Assembly (NCBI GenBank): GCA_948144175.1
Contig: CANXME010002474.1
Coordinates: forward strand, 841,501-905,500
DNA from: Closterium sp. NIES-65
Lineage: Eukaryota; Streptophyta; Zygnematophyceae; Desmidiales; Closteriaceae
Direction of reading: 5' to 3'
Length of the DNA: 64,000 bases
Below are positions 14,617 to 24,473 of the stretch, in pieces; positions within the stretch are counted from its first letter, which is position 1, and the number at the start of each line of letters is the position of its first letter. A model generated the notes under the pieces. That model ran no database searches, was not told the origin of the DNA, and was given only the letters and a program-made list of their open reading frames with translations. The position numbers were made by a program, and so were the translations under genes.

Positions 14617-17600
14617 CTACGCGAGTGCGTGTATATCGCGGAATCCCCGGCTTCTCAGGTACACTTGCAGGGCAGGGTGATTTTCGATGTTGCTCAGGGG
14701 CACCCAGCTATCTTCAGTTGGCGTGCGGTCTTTCCAGCGAACGAGGAATTCAATCCTCCTGATTCCCGTGGGGTGGCGGATCCGATGGCTCAAAATTTTT
14801 TCGGGCTCGATGATCGGCTCTGATGCAGGGCGAGTCATTGATTGTGGCCGGTGACGCGGCAGTTGACTCGTGGTCGGGATGTATGGGCGAAGTAGGCTGA
14901 CGTGGAACGAAGGGCTGATGTACCAGTCAATTGGCAACAGTAGGTGCGCGGTGACGGGTGTGATCATGTGACTGATTTGGAATGGTCCACAGTAGCGCGG
15001 TCGTAATTTTGGTACGTCGGGCAGTCGCAGATTTTGCGTGTCGAGCAGCACGTAATCTCCAGATTGGTACGTGACAGGGCGGCGGTGGCGATCAGCGTTG
15101 CGCTTAGCGATGACGTTGGCCTTTTTTATTGCTTCGGCGGCTCTGGCGCGGGCAACTTGCAGGATTTCGGCGAATTGTTGTGCACGTGGCGTTGGGTTGT
15201 CCGGACTCGGCGTCATGGGCACTGTGGGGTTTTGCCCATAGTTCAGGTAGAACGGGGACTGCTGCGTCGTGGCTGATGTGGCGTTGTTGTACGCGAACTC
15301 GATCAGCGGCAACTGCTGCTCCCAGGTCGTGGGGTCGTCGCACGTGGCACGAATCAACTGCTCCATCGTCTGATTCGTCCGCTCCGTTTGGCCGTCGGTC
15401 TCGGGGTGGTACGACGAACTGAACTGTAGCCTGGTCCCGAACTGCTCCCAGAGGTTCTTCCAGAAGTTGCTGGTAAACTTCGTGTCCCTGTCGCTGATAA
15501 TTGCTGCTGGTATCCCGTGCAGGCGAACAACGGCTGCGATGAACAGGCGAGCGGTCTCTTCGGCTGAGATCGACTTTTTGCACGCAGCGAAGTGTGCCAT
15601 CTTCGTCAACCTATCCACGACGACCATCACCGCGTCGTTACCCCCAGGGTTCGAAGGTAACCCTGTGACGAAGTCCATGGTTACTTGCTGCCAGGCGCGT
15701 TCGGGCGGTGGGATCGGCTGCAATTGACCCGCCTTCCGCTTCCTTGAACTCTTCATCACCTGACACGTCGGGCACGAGCCCACGTGCTGCTGTACGTCGG
15801 TCAACAGCTCCGGCCAGTAATAGTACCGCTGCAGTTGCTGTCGTGTTTTTTCTACCCCGAAATGTCCCGAGGTAATCCCGTCGTGTGCCTCCTGCAGCAG
15901 CAGCTCCCTCAGTAGTGAGTACGCGGGTACCCAAATGCGGTTGGTGCCTGTTTTTACGTAATAAACTCCTTTTGCTTCTGCCAGTTGCTGTGAATTTCCG
16001 GTCGTGAAAAATGGGTCGGTGCGGTATCCGTGGGTGAATAGGCCAGTTAAAAGCGGGTTGGTCTGGGCGAGTAGGATGGCGTGGAGTTGGGCGGTGGGGC
16101 GGGTGAGAGCGTCGGCGATGTTGGATGCTCCTTTTTTGTACGTGACGGTGTAGTGAAAATTGGACTCGAGATAGTCCAACCAGCGAATCTGTCGTGGGTT
16201 GAGATTCGGTTGGGCGCGAAGGTACTGTAGCGAGCGGTGGTCTGTCCGTACTGTCACGTCGGCGCCAGTCAGGTAACATCGCCAAACTTTGAACGCGTGC
16301 ACGATCGCTAGCATCTCGCGGTCGTGTATCGGGTAGTTGCGTTCGGGCGGGTGTAGTTTGCGGGACTCGTACGCGATTGGCTGGAGGCCATTCCCGAAGT
16401 CCTGCAACAGTACTGCTCCCACAGCGATGTCACTTGCGTCGGTGATGAGCTCGAACGGACGGTGGGGATCTGCAATGTGAAGGACGGGCGGGGAGCACAA
16501 AATATTTTTGAGGGCCGAGAAGGCAGCTTGCTCTTTCTCCCCCCACGTGTACTCAACCCCCTTCCTCAGCAGGTCGGTCAACGGGGCAGTCAGCTTCGCC
16601 ATGTCGGGGACGAACCGGCGCACGTAGTTGACGAACCCCAGGAAACTCTGCAACTCGGTCAAGTTGGTCGGCGCGTGCCAAGCCTGAATCGTCGCAATTT
16701 TCTTCGGGTCTATTTCCACTCCTGCAGCTGAAATAACATGTCCCAAAAACTCCAGGCGGTCCTGTAAAAACTCACACTTCGATGCTTTGGTCAGTAGTCG
16801 GTGCTCACTCAGGATTTTAAAAACTGCTTCGATGTCCTGTAAGTGCTGTGCTCTGTCAGGGCTGTAAATCAGTATGTCGTCCAGATAAACGATGACGCAC
16901 TTATCTAAAAGCGGGCGGAATGCTTCGTTCATGGTCATTTGGAAAGTGGCGGGGGCGTTGGTCAATCCGAATGGCATGACGGTGTATTCGAAGGATCCGT
17001 AGCGTGTTCGGAATGCGGTTTTAGGGCAGTCGGGTGGATTAACGCGGATTTGGTGGTAGCCTCCCCGGAGGTCAATTTTCGAGAAAACCCGGGCTGTGCG
17101 CAGTTGGTCGATCAGTTCGTCGGCTCGTGGGATGGGGTAACGGGATTTAATGGTAACCCTGTTCAGTGCCCTGTAGTCGATACACATGCGAAATCCCCCG
17201 TCTTTTTTCGGTGTGAACAGTATGGGTGCGGCGAAGGGCGACGAACTAGGGCGAATGAATTCCTTCTCGAGCAGGTAATCGAGCTGCTTCCTCAGTTCGT
17301 CTAGTTCGGGTTGGGTCAGTCGGAACTGTCGCTGTACTGTTGGCTGTGCCCCCGGTTCCAGTTCTATCCTGTGATCGTGCGGTCGCTGAGGTGGCAGTCC
17401 CGTCGGCAGGTCGTCCGGGAAAATTTCACTGTACTGTTTTAACAGTGCCGCCAGGTCACTCGGTACGTCGGTCAGCAGTTTCTGTAAATCGCCCCCCTTG
17501 TCTGCTGCCTCGGCTTCCCGAATGTCAACCACGTACACGTCAACTCCGGCCGCTACAGCGCGTTTCATCGTGATCGCATTGACACGCACCGACGAAGACT

Positions 17601-18045
17601 CAGGCGAGCCCCAGCGAGGTAAGGCGATGCTGTTACCGTTCACTCGCACGGTGCAGTCACCCGTCGTCCAGTCAATTCGCGGGTTGTGTCGTCGCAGCCA
17701 ATCACGCCCGAGTAAAATGTCGGTTCCGTCGAGGGTCGTTGCGAGCATTTCCTGACTAAACGTTAAGTTACCCCCGCATCGAATCCGAACTCGGTCTACG
17801 CGTTCCCGTATTGCCAGCGGCGTGCCGTCTACCAGTCGTGCGTCGATCTCAGGTAAGCATCGGTCCAGTGGCAGTCGCAGTTTTCGTGCTGTAGCAGTGT
17901 TAATGAGGCTGTGGCTGGCTCCCCCATCTACGAAGATTTTAACTAAGTCCGTCCCAATTTTCCCACTGAGCAGTATAGGGCTATCTACCGTGGTACCCTC
18001 CTTATTCGGCCGGGTGTGGTCGATTGCGTGAACCGGCACAATCAC
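14617..18045 (-). CDS. Gypsy-C1 pol polyprotein (protease, RT, RNase H, integrase, chromodomain)
   Basis: 1142 residues counted from an internal ATG. The open frame continues upstream and overlaps the end of gag in a different frame, so expression probably uses frameshifting or a similar mechanism. Domains in order: aspartic protease (VDGGASHSLINTATAR, about residues 36-51); reverse transcriptase ([31 protein letters not shown]); RNase H (ITDASDIAVGAVLLQDFG, TVRTDHRSLQYL); integrase zinc region (HFGVEKTRQQL ... CPTCQ) and core (TMDFVTGLP, IISDRDTKF, PETDGQTERTNQ). It ends with a chromodomain-like module (EKILSHRIRHPTGIRRIEFL, WVPLSNIENHPALQ), which places the element among the chromoviruses. 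No internal stop was found. It could supply enzymes to related copies. Confidence 0.93.
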   Translation of the reverse strand: MIVPVHAIDHTRPNKEGTTVDSPILLSGKIGTDLVKIFVDGGASHSLINTATARKLRLPLDRCLPEIDARLVDGTPLAIRERVDRVRIRCGGNLTFSQEMLATTLDGTDILLGRDWLRRHNPRIDWTTGDCTVRVNGNSIALPRWGSPESSSVRVNAITMKRAVAAGVDVYVVDIREAEAADKGGDLQKLLTDVPSDLAALLKQYSEIFPDDLPTGLPPQRPHDHRIELEPGAQPTVQRQFRLTQPELDELRKQLDYLLEKEFIRPSSSPFAAPILFTPKKDGGFRMCIDYRALNRVTIKSRYPIPRADELIDQLRTARVFSKIDLRGGYHQIRVNPPDCPKTAFRTRYGSFEYTVMPFGLTNAPATFQMTMNEAFRPLLDKCVIVYLDDILIYSPDRAQHLQDIEAVFKILSEHRLLTKASKCEFLQDRLEFLGHVISAAGVEIDPKKIATIQAWHAPTNLTELQSFLGFVNYVRRFVPDMAKLTAPLTDLLRKGVEYTWGEKEQAAFSALKNILCSPPVLHIADPHRPFELITDASDIAVGAVLLQDFGNGLQPIAYESRKLHPPERNYPIHDREMLAIVHAFKVWRCYLTGADVTVRTDHRSLQYLRAQPNLNPRQIRWLDYLESNFHYTVTYKKGASNIADALTRPTAQLHAILLAQTNPLLTGLFTHGYRTDPFFTTGNSQQLAEAKGVYYVKTGTNRIWVPAYSLLRELLLQEAHDGITSGHFGVEKTRQQLQRYYYWPELLTDVQQHVGSCPTCQVMKSSRKRKAGQLQPIPPPERAWQQVTMDFVTGLPSNPGGNDAVMVVVDRLTKMAHFAACKKSISAEETARLFIAAVVRLHGIPAAIISDRDTKFTSNFWKNLWEQFGTRLQFSSSYHPETDGQTERTNQTMEQLIRATCDDPTTWEQQLPLIEFAYNNATSATTQQSPFYLNYGQNPTVPMTPSPDNPTPRAQQFAEILQVARARAAEAIKKANVIAKRNADRHRRPVTYQSGDYVLLDTQNLRLPDVPKLRPRYCGPFQISHMITPVTAHLLLPIDWYISPSFHVSLLRPYIPTTSQLPRHRPQSMTRPASEPIIEPEKILSHRIRHPTGIRRIEFLVRWKDRTPTEDSWVPLSNIENHPALQVYLRSRGFRDIHALA

Positions 18046-18104
18046 TCGGTGAGGGTCGGTTGGGTCGGGCGAGCGGCGTGACCTGTCAGTAGAGGGCCCG
18101 TCTG

Positions 18105-19265
18105 CTACTGACTTCCAGCGTTTCCCTGCTGCTTGGTCTGTGTCTGCTGCTCAGCTTCCCCCTTTCCCTTAGCGTTTTCCGGGCATTCGCTCTTGCGATG
18201 TCCCGGCCGATTGCACGCAAAGCAGCGCCCTTTGAACGGTGCGGCAGCGGCATTTGCGGCGACGGCGCGTATCGTGGCGCTTTCGTTCGTCCCACGAGGC
18301 CGATGTCCCCAGTTGTTGTTTCCGTAGGACCCCGGTCTCGGTCGGCGAAAGAAGTCGAGCTTCTCCGCCATAGCGAGGATTTCCTGAAACTCAGTGACGC
18401 CGCGAAGCTGGATTTCCTGAGCGATGTCCTACTTCAGGCCGCCGATGTAGCGGTCGATGCGTTCGCTCTCATGCATGTAGCCCACCTGCTCGCATAGCGC
18501 CAAGAATCCGCTCGTGTAATCCTGGACGGAACCGAGTTGGCGCCAAGTGCGGAGCTTCTGTCGCGCCGAGATCGAGGCCGCGATTGGCTCAAACCGAGCG
18601 CGCAGACCTGCGCACCACGCGTCCCACGTGCGATACTGGGGCACCTCCACGAAATACGACGGCGCCCAGGGTCCGGTTTGTCCTTCCCGTGTCGGTAGTG
18701 TCGCGTAGTCGGTCGGCTTCGTGACGATGACGTGCCACCAGTCCATGGCGGGTCCTCGCAGCAACGACACGGCGTATCAAATCTTCGCCGAGTCCTCCGA
18801 GACGTAGTTGGCGTCGAAGAAGACGTTCATTGTGAACAACCACGCCTGAACGGTAGGACCACCCCGTTGACTCGGGTCAAAGCATGGCGGGCGCTGCGGC
18901 TTCAGCGGCTTCGGTGACGGCAGTCCCGAATCGTGGGTTGGTGCCGAAATCGTGACGCGAGGCTGACTTGGGGCCGCAGGCGTCGCTCTGGGGTGTGTCG
19001 TGCCGTGGTCGTCGTCTCCGTCGGGGCGGACGACACCATCACTGGCCGCGCTCGCGGGTTGCCCCACACTCCCGTGTTGTGATGTTGAGGGTGCGGGTTG
19101 AATCGGAGTGCCAGGTGCTTGAGATTGTGCTCTCATGAGGTCATTTTGCAGTGATGAGCGTTCTGCCGTTAATGCCGCGATTTCCTCGGAGCTTTCGTGC
19201 AGTTGTCGCAGCAGCTCGTTCAAACGCTCCTGCGTGAGAGTGGTGACGTCGATATTTTCGGCCAT
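18105..19265 (-). pseudogene. Gypsy-C1 gag with two in-frame stops
   Basis: Gag starts at ATG 19265 (MAENIDVTTLTQERLNELL). It keeps one frame through the capsid-like region (GPAMDWWHVIVTKP ... DAWCAGLRARFEPIAASIS) to the zinc knuckle GRCFACNRPGHRKSECPE (C-x2-C-x4-H-x4-C) and the stop at 18105. Two codons interrupt it: TGA at 18777-18779, where sister copies have an Arg CGN codon, and TAG at 18429-18431, where they have Pro or Leu. With identical LTRs, these stops are either very recent or the copy was mobilised by proteins made elsewhere. Confidence 0.85.
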
Positions 19266-19448
19266 GGCGAAGGGCGTCGGCTCGTCTTAGTCTAGGCGCA
19301 GTCGTGGCTGCACGCGTTTACGAGAGAACGCGAGGACAGCGGCTCCTAGGGGCTAAGGTGCGTGAGTCCCTTCGAGTGAAAAATCAAAAGTTGATTTCCT
19401 GGTGTGCGGAGATGCGCGGTCCGAAAGAAAGGGGCTCTGATAACCAAG

Positions 19449-19775
19449 TGTTACGGGTGCAATGAATCGAGGTAGCGAGAATTGCACTAAGGTGTCAAAC
19501 GAGTACAAAATGTGAGCGAAGGCATGAGCGAACATTTATACGCGAAACATGCAAAACGGTAACGCGGTGCGTGCGAACTTGCTAGTGCTACGCTGGAGCG
19601 AGGCTCGGGCTAGTCCCGAAGCGTAGGCCGATACGGCCATGCCAGCAGTGCGAGGTTTGGCAAAACAGTGCGCGCGAAGTCGGCGAAGTTCCGTTAGCAG
19701 TAACGGGCGAACAGTCGGCTGTTGCTGTACGCGATGTAGTCGGCTCCGTAAGGAATGCCGAGAAAATTCCTTACA
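19449..19775 (-). repeat. 5' LTR of Gypsy-C1
   Basis: Second copy of the 327-bp LTR. On the element strand it is the promoter-bearing LTR, followed by the primer site near 19430-19447 and the gag start at 19265. Confidence 0.92.
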
Positions 19776-20066
19776 GAAACAAAACTTGTTCCAGGGAAAC
19801 ACGAAAACTTATCAGGCTGTTGGAATTTTTGAATTGCAGTGTTGGACTTGCATCAAACAAGCAGATCAACCCCCAAGCAGCACACATCGCAAGAATCTTG
19901 GGGCTTCATTATTTTCAGTGCTATGTTTGTTGCTGGGTGTGCCGCAGCGATTTGAAAGTAGTTAACACACCGCACCGTACTGAACTCAGCGAAACAGTTG
20001 ATAACTAACCACGACCCCATGCATTTCTTGGTAAAAAATAGACGTAAAATGAAGGTCGTGAATAAG
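19776..20066. other. Remnant of the original HMG-RecQ intergenic spacer
   Basis: 291 bp of ordinary sequence between Gypsy C1 and C2, bounded by the GAAAC and ATAAG target duplications. It probably belonged to the RecQ upstream region before the insertions. No gene or element seen. Confidence 0.6.
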
Positions 20067-20409
20067 TGTTACGAGTGCAAGTGAGTGAACGAACGAGAAT
20101 TGCACTATCGAAGCAAGAGTCCAATGAGCAAAGGCATGAGCGCAGAATATATAGCGAAACTACAGTGGTAACGGTAATGGACTGTGGTTGTCGCGTGATG
20201 GGCCTGGGACTGAGGTTGGGAAAAGTGTCGAAGCGGAGGCCCGGAGCGCGGGTTACCCGCCGAGCCGTGAGGTCGGGGTGCGACGTGCGAAGGTGGCGGG
20301 CGGATTGTCGATGCGAGGATTGCGAGTGGTAACGGTGCTGACTGTGGTGCTACAGTGATGTATGCGTTGAGCAGGGATGCGAAGTAAGGAAAAGGAGATT
20401 TTCCTTACA
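20067..20409 (-). repeat. 3' LTR of Gypsy-C2
   Basis: 343 bp from TGTTACGAGTGC to TTTTCCTTACA. It pairs with 49193-49531 and is closely related to the LTR of C3 (58029-58360, reverse orientation). It contains ATATATAGCG, a TATA-like box on the element strand. Confidence 0.9.
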
Positions 20410-20438
20410 CTACCCCCCCCCCCTTAAGGAGGTCCTCC

Positions 20439-20889
20439 TTACGAAAGTGTGTGTACATCCTTGAAATTCCGGCTGCGCAGATACTCGGTGAGGAGGGGGT
20501 GGTGTTCGATTCTGTCCAGGGGAACCCAATTGTCTTCGGTGGGTCTACGGTCCTTCCAGCGGAGTAAGAACTCGACCCGTCGGGCTCCTCGAGGGTTACG
20601 AACTCTGTGGCTCAGGATTTTTTCGGGGGTGATGATTGGTTCAGTCGGCGGTCGTGTCATGCTAGCTGGGCGATTGCGTGGGAGTTGGCTTGTGGACGGG
20701 ACGTAGGGGCGAAGCAGGCTGACGTGGAACGAGGGGCTGACGTACCAGTCAGCAGGGAGGAGGAGGTGAGCGGTGACGGGTGTTATCATGTGGCTTATGC
20801 GAAATGGCCCGCAGTATCGGGGGCGGAGTTTTGGGGTGATGGGCAGTCGGAGATTTTGGGTGTCGAGTAAAACTAAGTCGTCGGGCTGG
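20439..20889 (-). pseudogene. Gypsy-C2 pol C-terminus with chromodomain
   Basis: End of pol, 116 readable residues in one frame to the stop at 20439: HVSLLRPYVPSTSQLP, then EKILSHRVRNPRGARRVEFL and NWVPLDRIEHHPLL. The chromodomain is closely similar to that of C1. The upstream part of the same gene is found beyond the pogo and Copia-B insertions, at 37543. Confidence 0.85.
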
Positions 20890-20891
20890 TA

Positions 20892-20908
20892 CCGTCATAC
20901 CCCGGATA
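20892..20908 (+). repeat. Left terminal inverted repeat of the pogo-like element
   Basis: CCGTCATACCCCGGATA, the exact reverse complement of 23921-23937. It is preceded by the TA target duplication. Confidence 0.9.
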
Positions 20909-21106
20909 AACCCCCATGGGGGGCACTAATAAAACATGTTTTTTTTAGGGGGTGGGCTTATAATATAGTAAAATTATAAGCGCCGGCGTTTATGTTATGT
21001 CAAAAATGAAATTTGTTTTTAAATATATCAAATCGAAGCATTCTCAAAGGCGAATTCACCTGAATCGAGAACGTTCGAAATTGTGCATGCTTTGCGCGTG
21101 AAACGG

Positions 21107-21267
21107 CCAACAAGGCGTGGCATGACGCCTTCCACGCCTTGTTGGTCAGGCCAGGTTCATCGAACGTGAACCTGGCCCATGCCAGCGCACACGTACTTCG
21201 CATCACAGCGGCCCAATCATGGTTGCATGCGATCGTGGGCACGTCGTGGTTCAGCCACGACGTGCCC
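21107..21267. repeat. Three consecutive perfect hairpins in the pogo 5' region
   Basis: Three inverted repeats sit in a row before the transposase gene. Hairpin 1 has 14-bp arms CCAACAAGGCGTGG (21107-21120) and the complement at 21132-21145. Hairpin 2 has 9-bp arms CCAGGTTCA (21151-21159) and 21167-21175. Hairpin 3 has 13-bp arms GGGCACGTCGTGG (21237-21249) and 21255-21267, with a 5-base loop. Function unknown. Confidence 0.85.
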
Positions 21268-21466
21268 ATCAACATCAAGATTCCCTGCCACTAAGGCAAA
21301 GAGCTTCCCAGCTCAGCTCCTCTGCGTGGAATCTTGACTGTGGCTGGACTTTCCCCGCAGAGGAAGCCGGGCTGCAAAACTGAAGGGGTCTCGGGCGAGG
21401 GCTTCATACGGCCCTCATTCTCAGCTTTTGATTCAGTTTTCTTTGTTCGCTTGGCCTGCCGTGGCC

Positions 21467-23619
21467 ATGGCGGACCTTCCAGGCACGCATTTCTTGTTCC
21501 GCCGCCGACCTGCTACTAGAGAAAGTACCTGCAGAGACACCCGTGACTACTCTCAATGGCAGTCGCGCCCTGCGCCCGTCCCTCCATCACAACCAGTAGT
21601 GCCTCCCGTTCCTCCCACTCCTCCTACGCCTCCTACCCCTCCCGCTCCCCCGGCGCCTCCTATTCCTCCCGTTCCTCCGGCCCCTCCTGTCCCGCCTACT
21701 GTTTGTGTTCCGGGACAGGGGGTTCTGCAGCTTCTCCTCCCGCCTGGCTACTCGGCATTCGACGCCTTCCTGTCCGAGCCTGAACGCAGCGGCGGCGAAG
21801 GATCTTCCTCCGCACCGGAGCAACGGTGGGGAGCGCCGGCTGCTTGCCCGTTGGACGAATCCGCAACCGGTGCAGACGACGACGTGGAGTTCTGGGCTGC
21901 TGACGGTCTCCCCGAGCACCTTCCAATTCCCTCCTTCCCCCCTCCGAATAAAAAAAGGCCCCACCCATCTCGCGATAATCGTGATGCCCGTCCTCCCTCC
22001 CCCAGGCACAAGCCAACAAAGCACAGGCGCAATTCCTACACCTCGCATGAGAAGCTGCAATGGATTCTGAAGCTCGAAAACGGAGAGATGAGTGTGCGGC
22101 GCATGTCTCGCGAATCCTGCATCTCCCGAAGGTGTCTCACGGAGTGGAAGAGCCGGAAGGCTGAGCTTGAGGGCGCGCACGGTGCACGCTGTCGCCTGCA
22201 CGGCCGCGGAAGGAGCTCGTGGTATCGCGACATGGAAGCGGAGGTGTACCGGAGGTTTCTCGCCCACCGCAAGAAGTGCCTCGCCGTCTCGATCGCACGA
22301 CTGCAGAAGTGGTCGCACGAGGTGATGAAAGAGTTACACCCAGGTGAAAAGTGGGCCGGCTCTCAGCGGTGGACTCAGCGCTTTCGCCGCCGCTGGAACC
22401 TGGCGACCAGAGCGAAGACCCGGGTCGGCCAGAAGCTCTCGTCCAGTGAGTTGTTATTTGGTGGTATTGTTGTTTGTCTGTTCCCATCTATTCACGGCTC
22501 TCACTCTGTGTTTGTGCTTTCTGTTCCTCCCATCCCGTGTCCCAGACTGCGAGACTGATGTCAAGAACTTCTGGACGTATGTGCGTCACTCCCGCCGCCA
22601 GTACAAGATCGACCTGCCGTGGATCATAAACGCGGACCAGACGCCCCTCTGGCTTGAGATGCCATCCGAACGCACCGTTGAAGAGGTTGGCTCGCGCTCC
22701 GTGCCCGTCCGCAGCGGCGGCTACCAGAAAGAGCGGGTTACCGTGATGCTCGCCTGCACCGCCAGCGGGGAGAAGTTGAAGCCGTGGGTCTTCTTCAAAA
22801 GGAAGACCGTCCCCAAAGGAGATTTTCCTTCAGGTATGAAGCACACGTCGATTACGCGGTGGCATGTTCATGTCAGGTGTTAAACGTACGGTAACTAACA
22901 TCGTGGTTTTTATGTTGTGCAGATATCCACGTGGGGGTCCATCCCAACGGTTGGATGGACGCGGACGGGGTCATCGAGTGGCTGGACGGGGCGGTGAAGC
23001 CGTACATCAACCCCAAGTTCGGAGTCCGTCCCCGCAAGGCTCTGCTCGTCCTCGATTCGTACCGCGGGCACCTGACCCCGGAGGTGAAGAAGAAGTTTGG
23101 CGAGCTCAACCTGGTCCCTGCGATTATCCCTGCTGGCTGCACCTCGGAGATTCAACCCCTCGATGTCGCGGTTAACCGCTCCTTCAAGGCCGCCGTTCGC
23201 CAGCTCTACCAGGAGTGGTTTGAGCGTGAGGGGGTCGACACCTTGACGAAGAAAGGTGAGAGGTGCAGCACTGATAACGTTTTTATTTCTTTAACCCGTG
23301 CTGACCCGGTTTGTGGATTTGCGTGGCAGGCAACATCAAGAAGCCTCCTGTCGAGCTGACGCTCAAGTGGATCTCGACGGCCTGGAAGTCCGTGCCCAAG
23401 GAGCTCATTCAACGAGCGTTCCTCACCTGCGGCATCAGCAACGCCCTGGATGGGTCCCAGGACAAGCTCTGCCTGCAACACAGGCGAGACGAGCTCGAGG
23501 GCGAGGAGGTTGACATGGATGATGAAATTGCAGCTGACGGTTTCTTCTGCAACAACGTAGAGGAACCTGAGTCGGACTCTGAGGCCGACCCAGATGACCC
23601 CACTGTAGCTGATGATTAG
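21467..23619 (+). CDS. pogo/Tigger-family DDE transposase, 4 exons, 629 residues
   Basis: Exons 21467-22445, 22546-22833, 22923-23255 and 23330-23619, all GT-AG with matching phases. The start is the ATG in GCCATGGCG. Residues 1-185 are Pro-rich and probably disordered. A helix-turn-helix (YTSHEKLQWILKLENGEMSV, about 197-216) is followed by a CENP-B-like second DNA-binding part (EVYRRFLAHRKKCLAVSIAR). The DDE_1 catalytic core follows: first Asp in WIINADQTPLW, second in LLVLDSYRGHL, third in STEIQPLD-type sequence reading SEIQPLDVAVNRSFK. An acidic tail ends the protein. This enzyme binds the terminal repeats and does cut-and-paste into TA. No stop or frameshift was seen. Multiple introns are unusual for this group and mean eukaryotic splicing is needed. 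Confidence 0.9.
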
Positions 23620-23920
23620 AGTAGGGTAGAATTCTAGAAAATGGTGAAGCCTGTGTGAAGCTCGTAGGTAGAATTAGATTAACTAGAAGTAGATAAACTA
23701 GTTGTAGATAAACTAACATGATATGCTAGTGGATAAAATGTATAAAATGTCTTCAAATTAAAAAAACAACAAAAAACCAGGGTGGCGGTTATAATGTGGT
23801 CGGTATAGGTATGCGGTTATAATCTGTAAGCCTTTTAGGTATGCGCTTATAATCGAGCACCGGATATAAGCGCCACACGCCAATTAAAAGCGCCAGGCGC
23901 TTATCCGCGGGTGGCGCTTA

Positions 23921-23937
23921 TATCCGGGGTATGACGG
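23921..23937 (-). repeat. Right terminal inverted repeat of the pogo-like element
   Basis: TATCCGGGGTATGACGG, followed by TA. Inward of it (about 23800-23920) are several direct and inverted copies of GCGCTTATA / TATAAGCGC, plausible extra transposase binding sites. Confidence 0.9.
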
Positions 23938-23974
23938 TAAGTGACAGGTCTGCGGTGGCGGTCGGCGTTCCGTT

Positions 23975-24412
23975 TGTTGGGAACAAACAATCTTAAGCGC
24001 CTCTGTCGTGTCGAAACACCAAGGCACAAGCGAAGCAGAGCATATCGAGGCACCAGCGAGTCAACCCTCGGAGGTTGAAGTAACCGCTGGAGGTTACGCG
24101 AAAGTCAAAGGTCAGCGACCTTTGACTTGACAAATGCAGCGCGACAGCAAGGACACACAACTGACTCGACATTGAGCAGTTGCCCGAGTCGCACTGTATC
24201 GAGCCGCAACAGTAAAACAATTTAATTATATCTCTTCGTATTCTTTGTACTCTTATATAAACCTTTGTACTTGCTTGTTTTAAACAACTTACTTTGCCCT
24301 CACATACCAGCGCAAGGTGGTTCAAGGACTTCATCTAAACGCTTCCGCTACTACATCAGTCTACTCAGAGTTTAACCCTACCAAAGATCCTAAGGGCTTT
24401 TTCAGCCCAACA
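23975..24412 (+). repeat. 5' LTR of Copia-B
   Basis: 438 bp, TGTTGGGAACAAAC to TTCAGCCCAACA. It has a good TATA box, TTATATAAACC, near 24252-24262, about 150 bp before its end. The 37105-37542 copy is the partner. Confidence 0.92.
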
Positions 24413-24473
24413 TGGTATGAGAGCTGGTTAGGGTTAAAATTATTTCTCCTTAACACCTAATACACCAAGAGAC

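Larger units (their letters stand above)
14261..19775 (-). mobile_element. Gypsy-C1: nearly complete Ty3/gypsy chromovirus with by-eye identical LTRs
   Basis: A 5515-bp element flanked by the 5-bp duplication GAAAC (14256-14260 and 19776-19780). The 327-bp LTRs at 14261-14587 and 19449-19775 look identical by eye, so the insertion is recent. On the minus strand, next to the right LTR, is TGGTTATCAGAGC, a primer site close to initiator-Met tRNA. A C-rich run on the plus strand near 14590 (a polypurine tract on the element strand) borders the other LTR. Pol is open; gag carries two stops. It landed 63 bp upstream of the RecQ start codon. Confidence 0.95.
20892..23937 (+). mobile_element. pogo/Tigger-like DNA transposon with intact transposase
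   Basis: A 3046-bp element inserted in the pol of Gypsy-C2. The ends are perfect 17-bp inverted repeats CCGTCATACCCCGGATA, flanked by TA on both sides (20890-20891 and 23938-23939), the duplication expected of Tc1/mariner and pogo. Joining the flanks restores the Gypsy sequence GGTAxGTGACAGG seen in C1. It encodes one transposase in four exons with all three catalytic Asp in place. Subterminal copies of TTATAAGCGCC-like motifs lie near both ends. It could be autonomous. Confidence 0.92.

Noticed and set aside
18429-18431. Suspicion of a non-standard genetic code because of TAG and TGA inside otherwise open frames
   Set aside because: Host genes here use TAA, TAG and TGA as normal ends, and most in-frame stops are explained by single C-to-T changes relative to sister copies.
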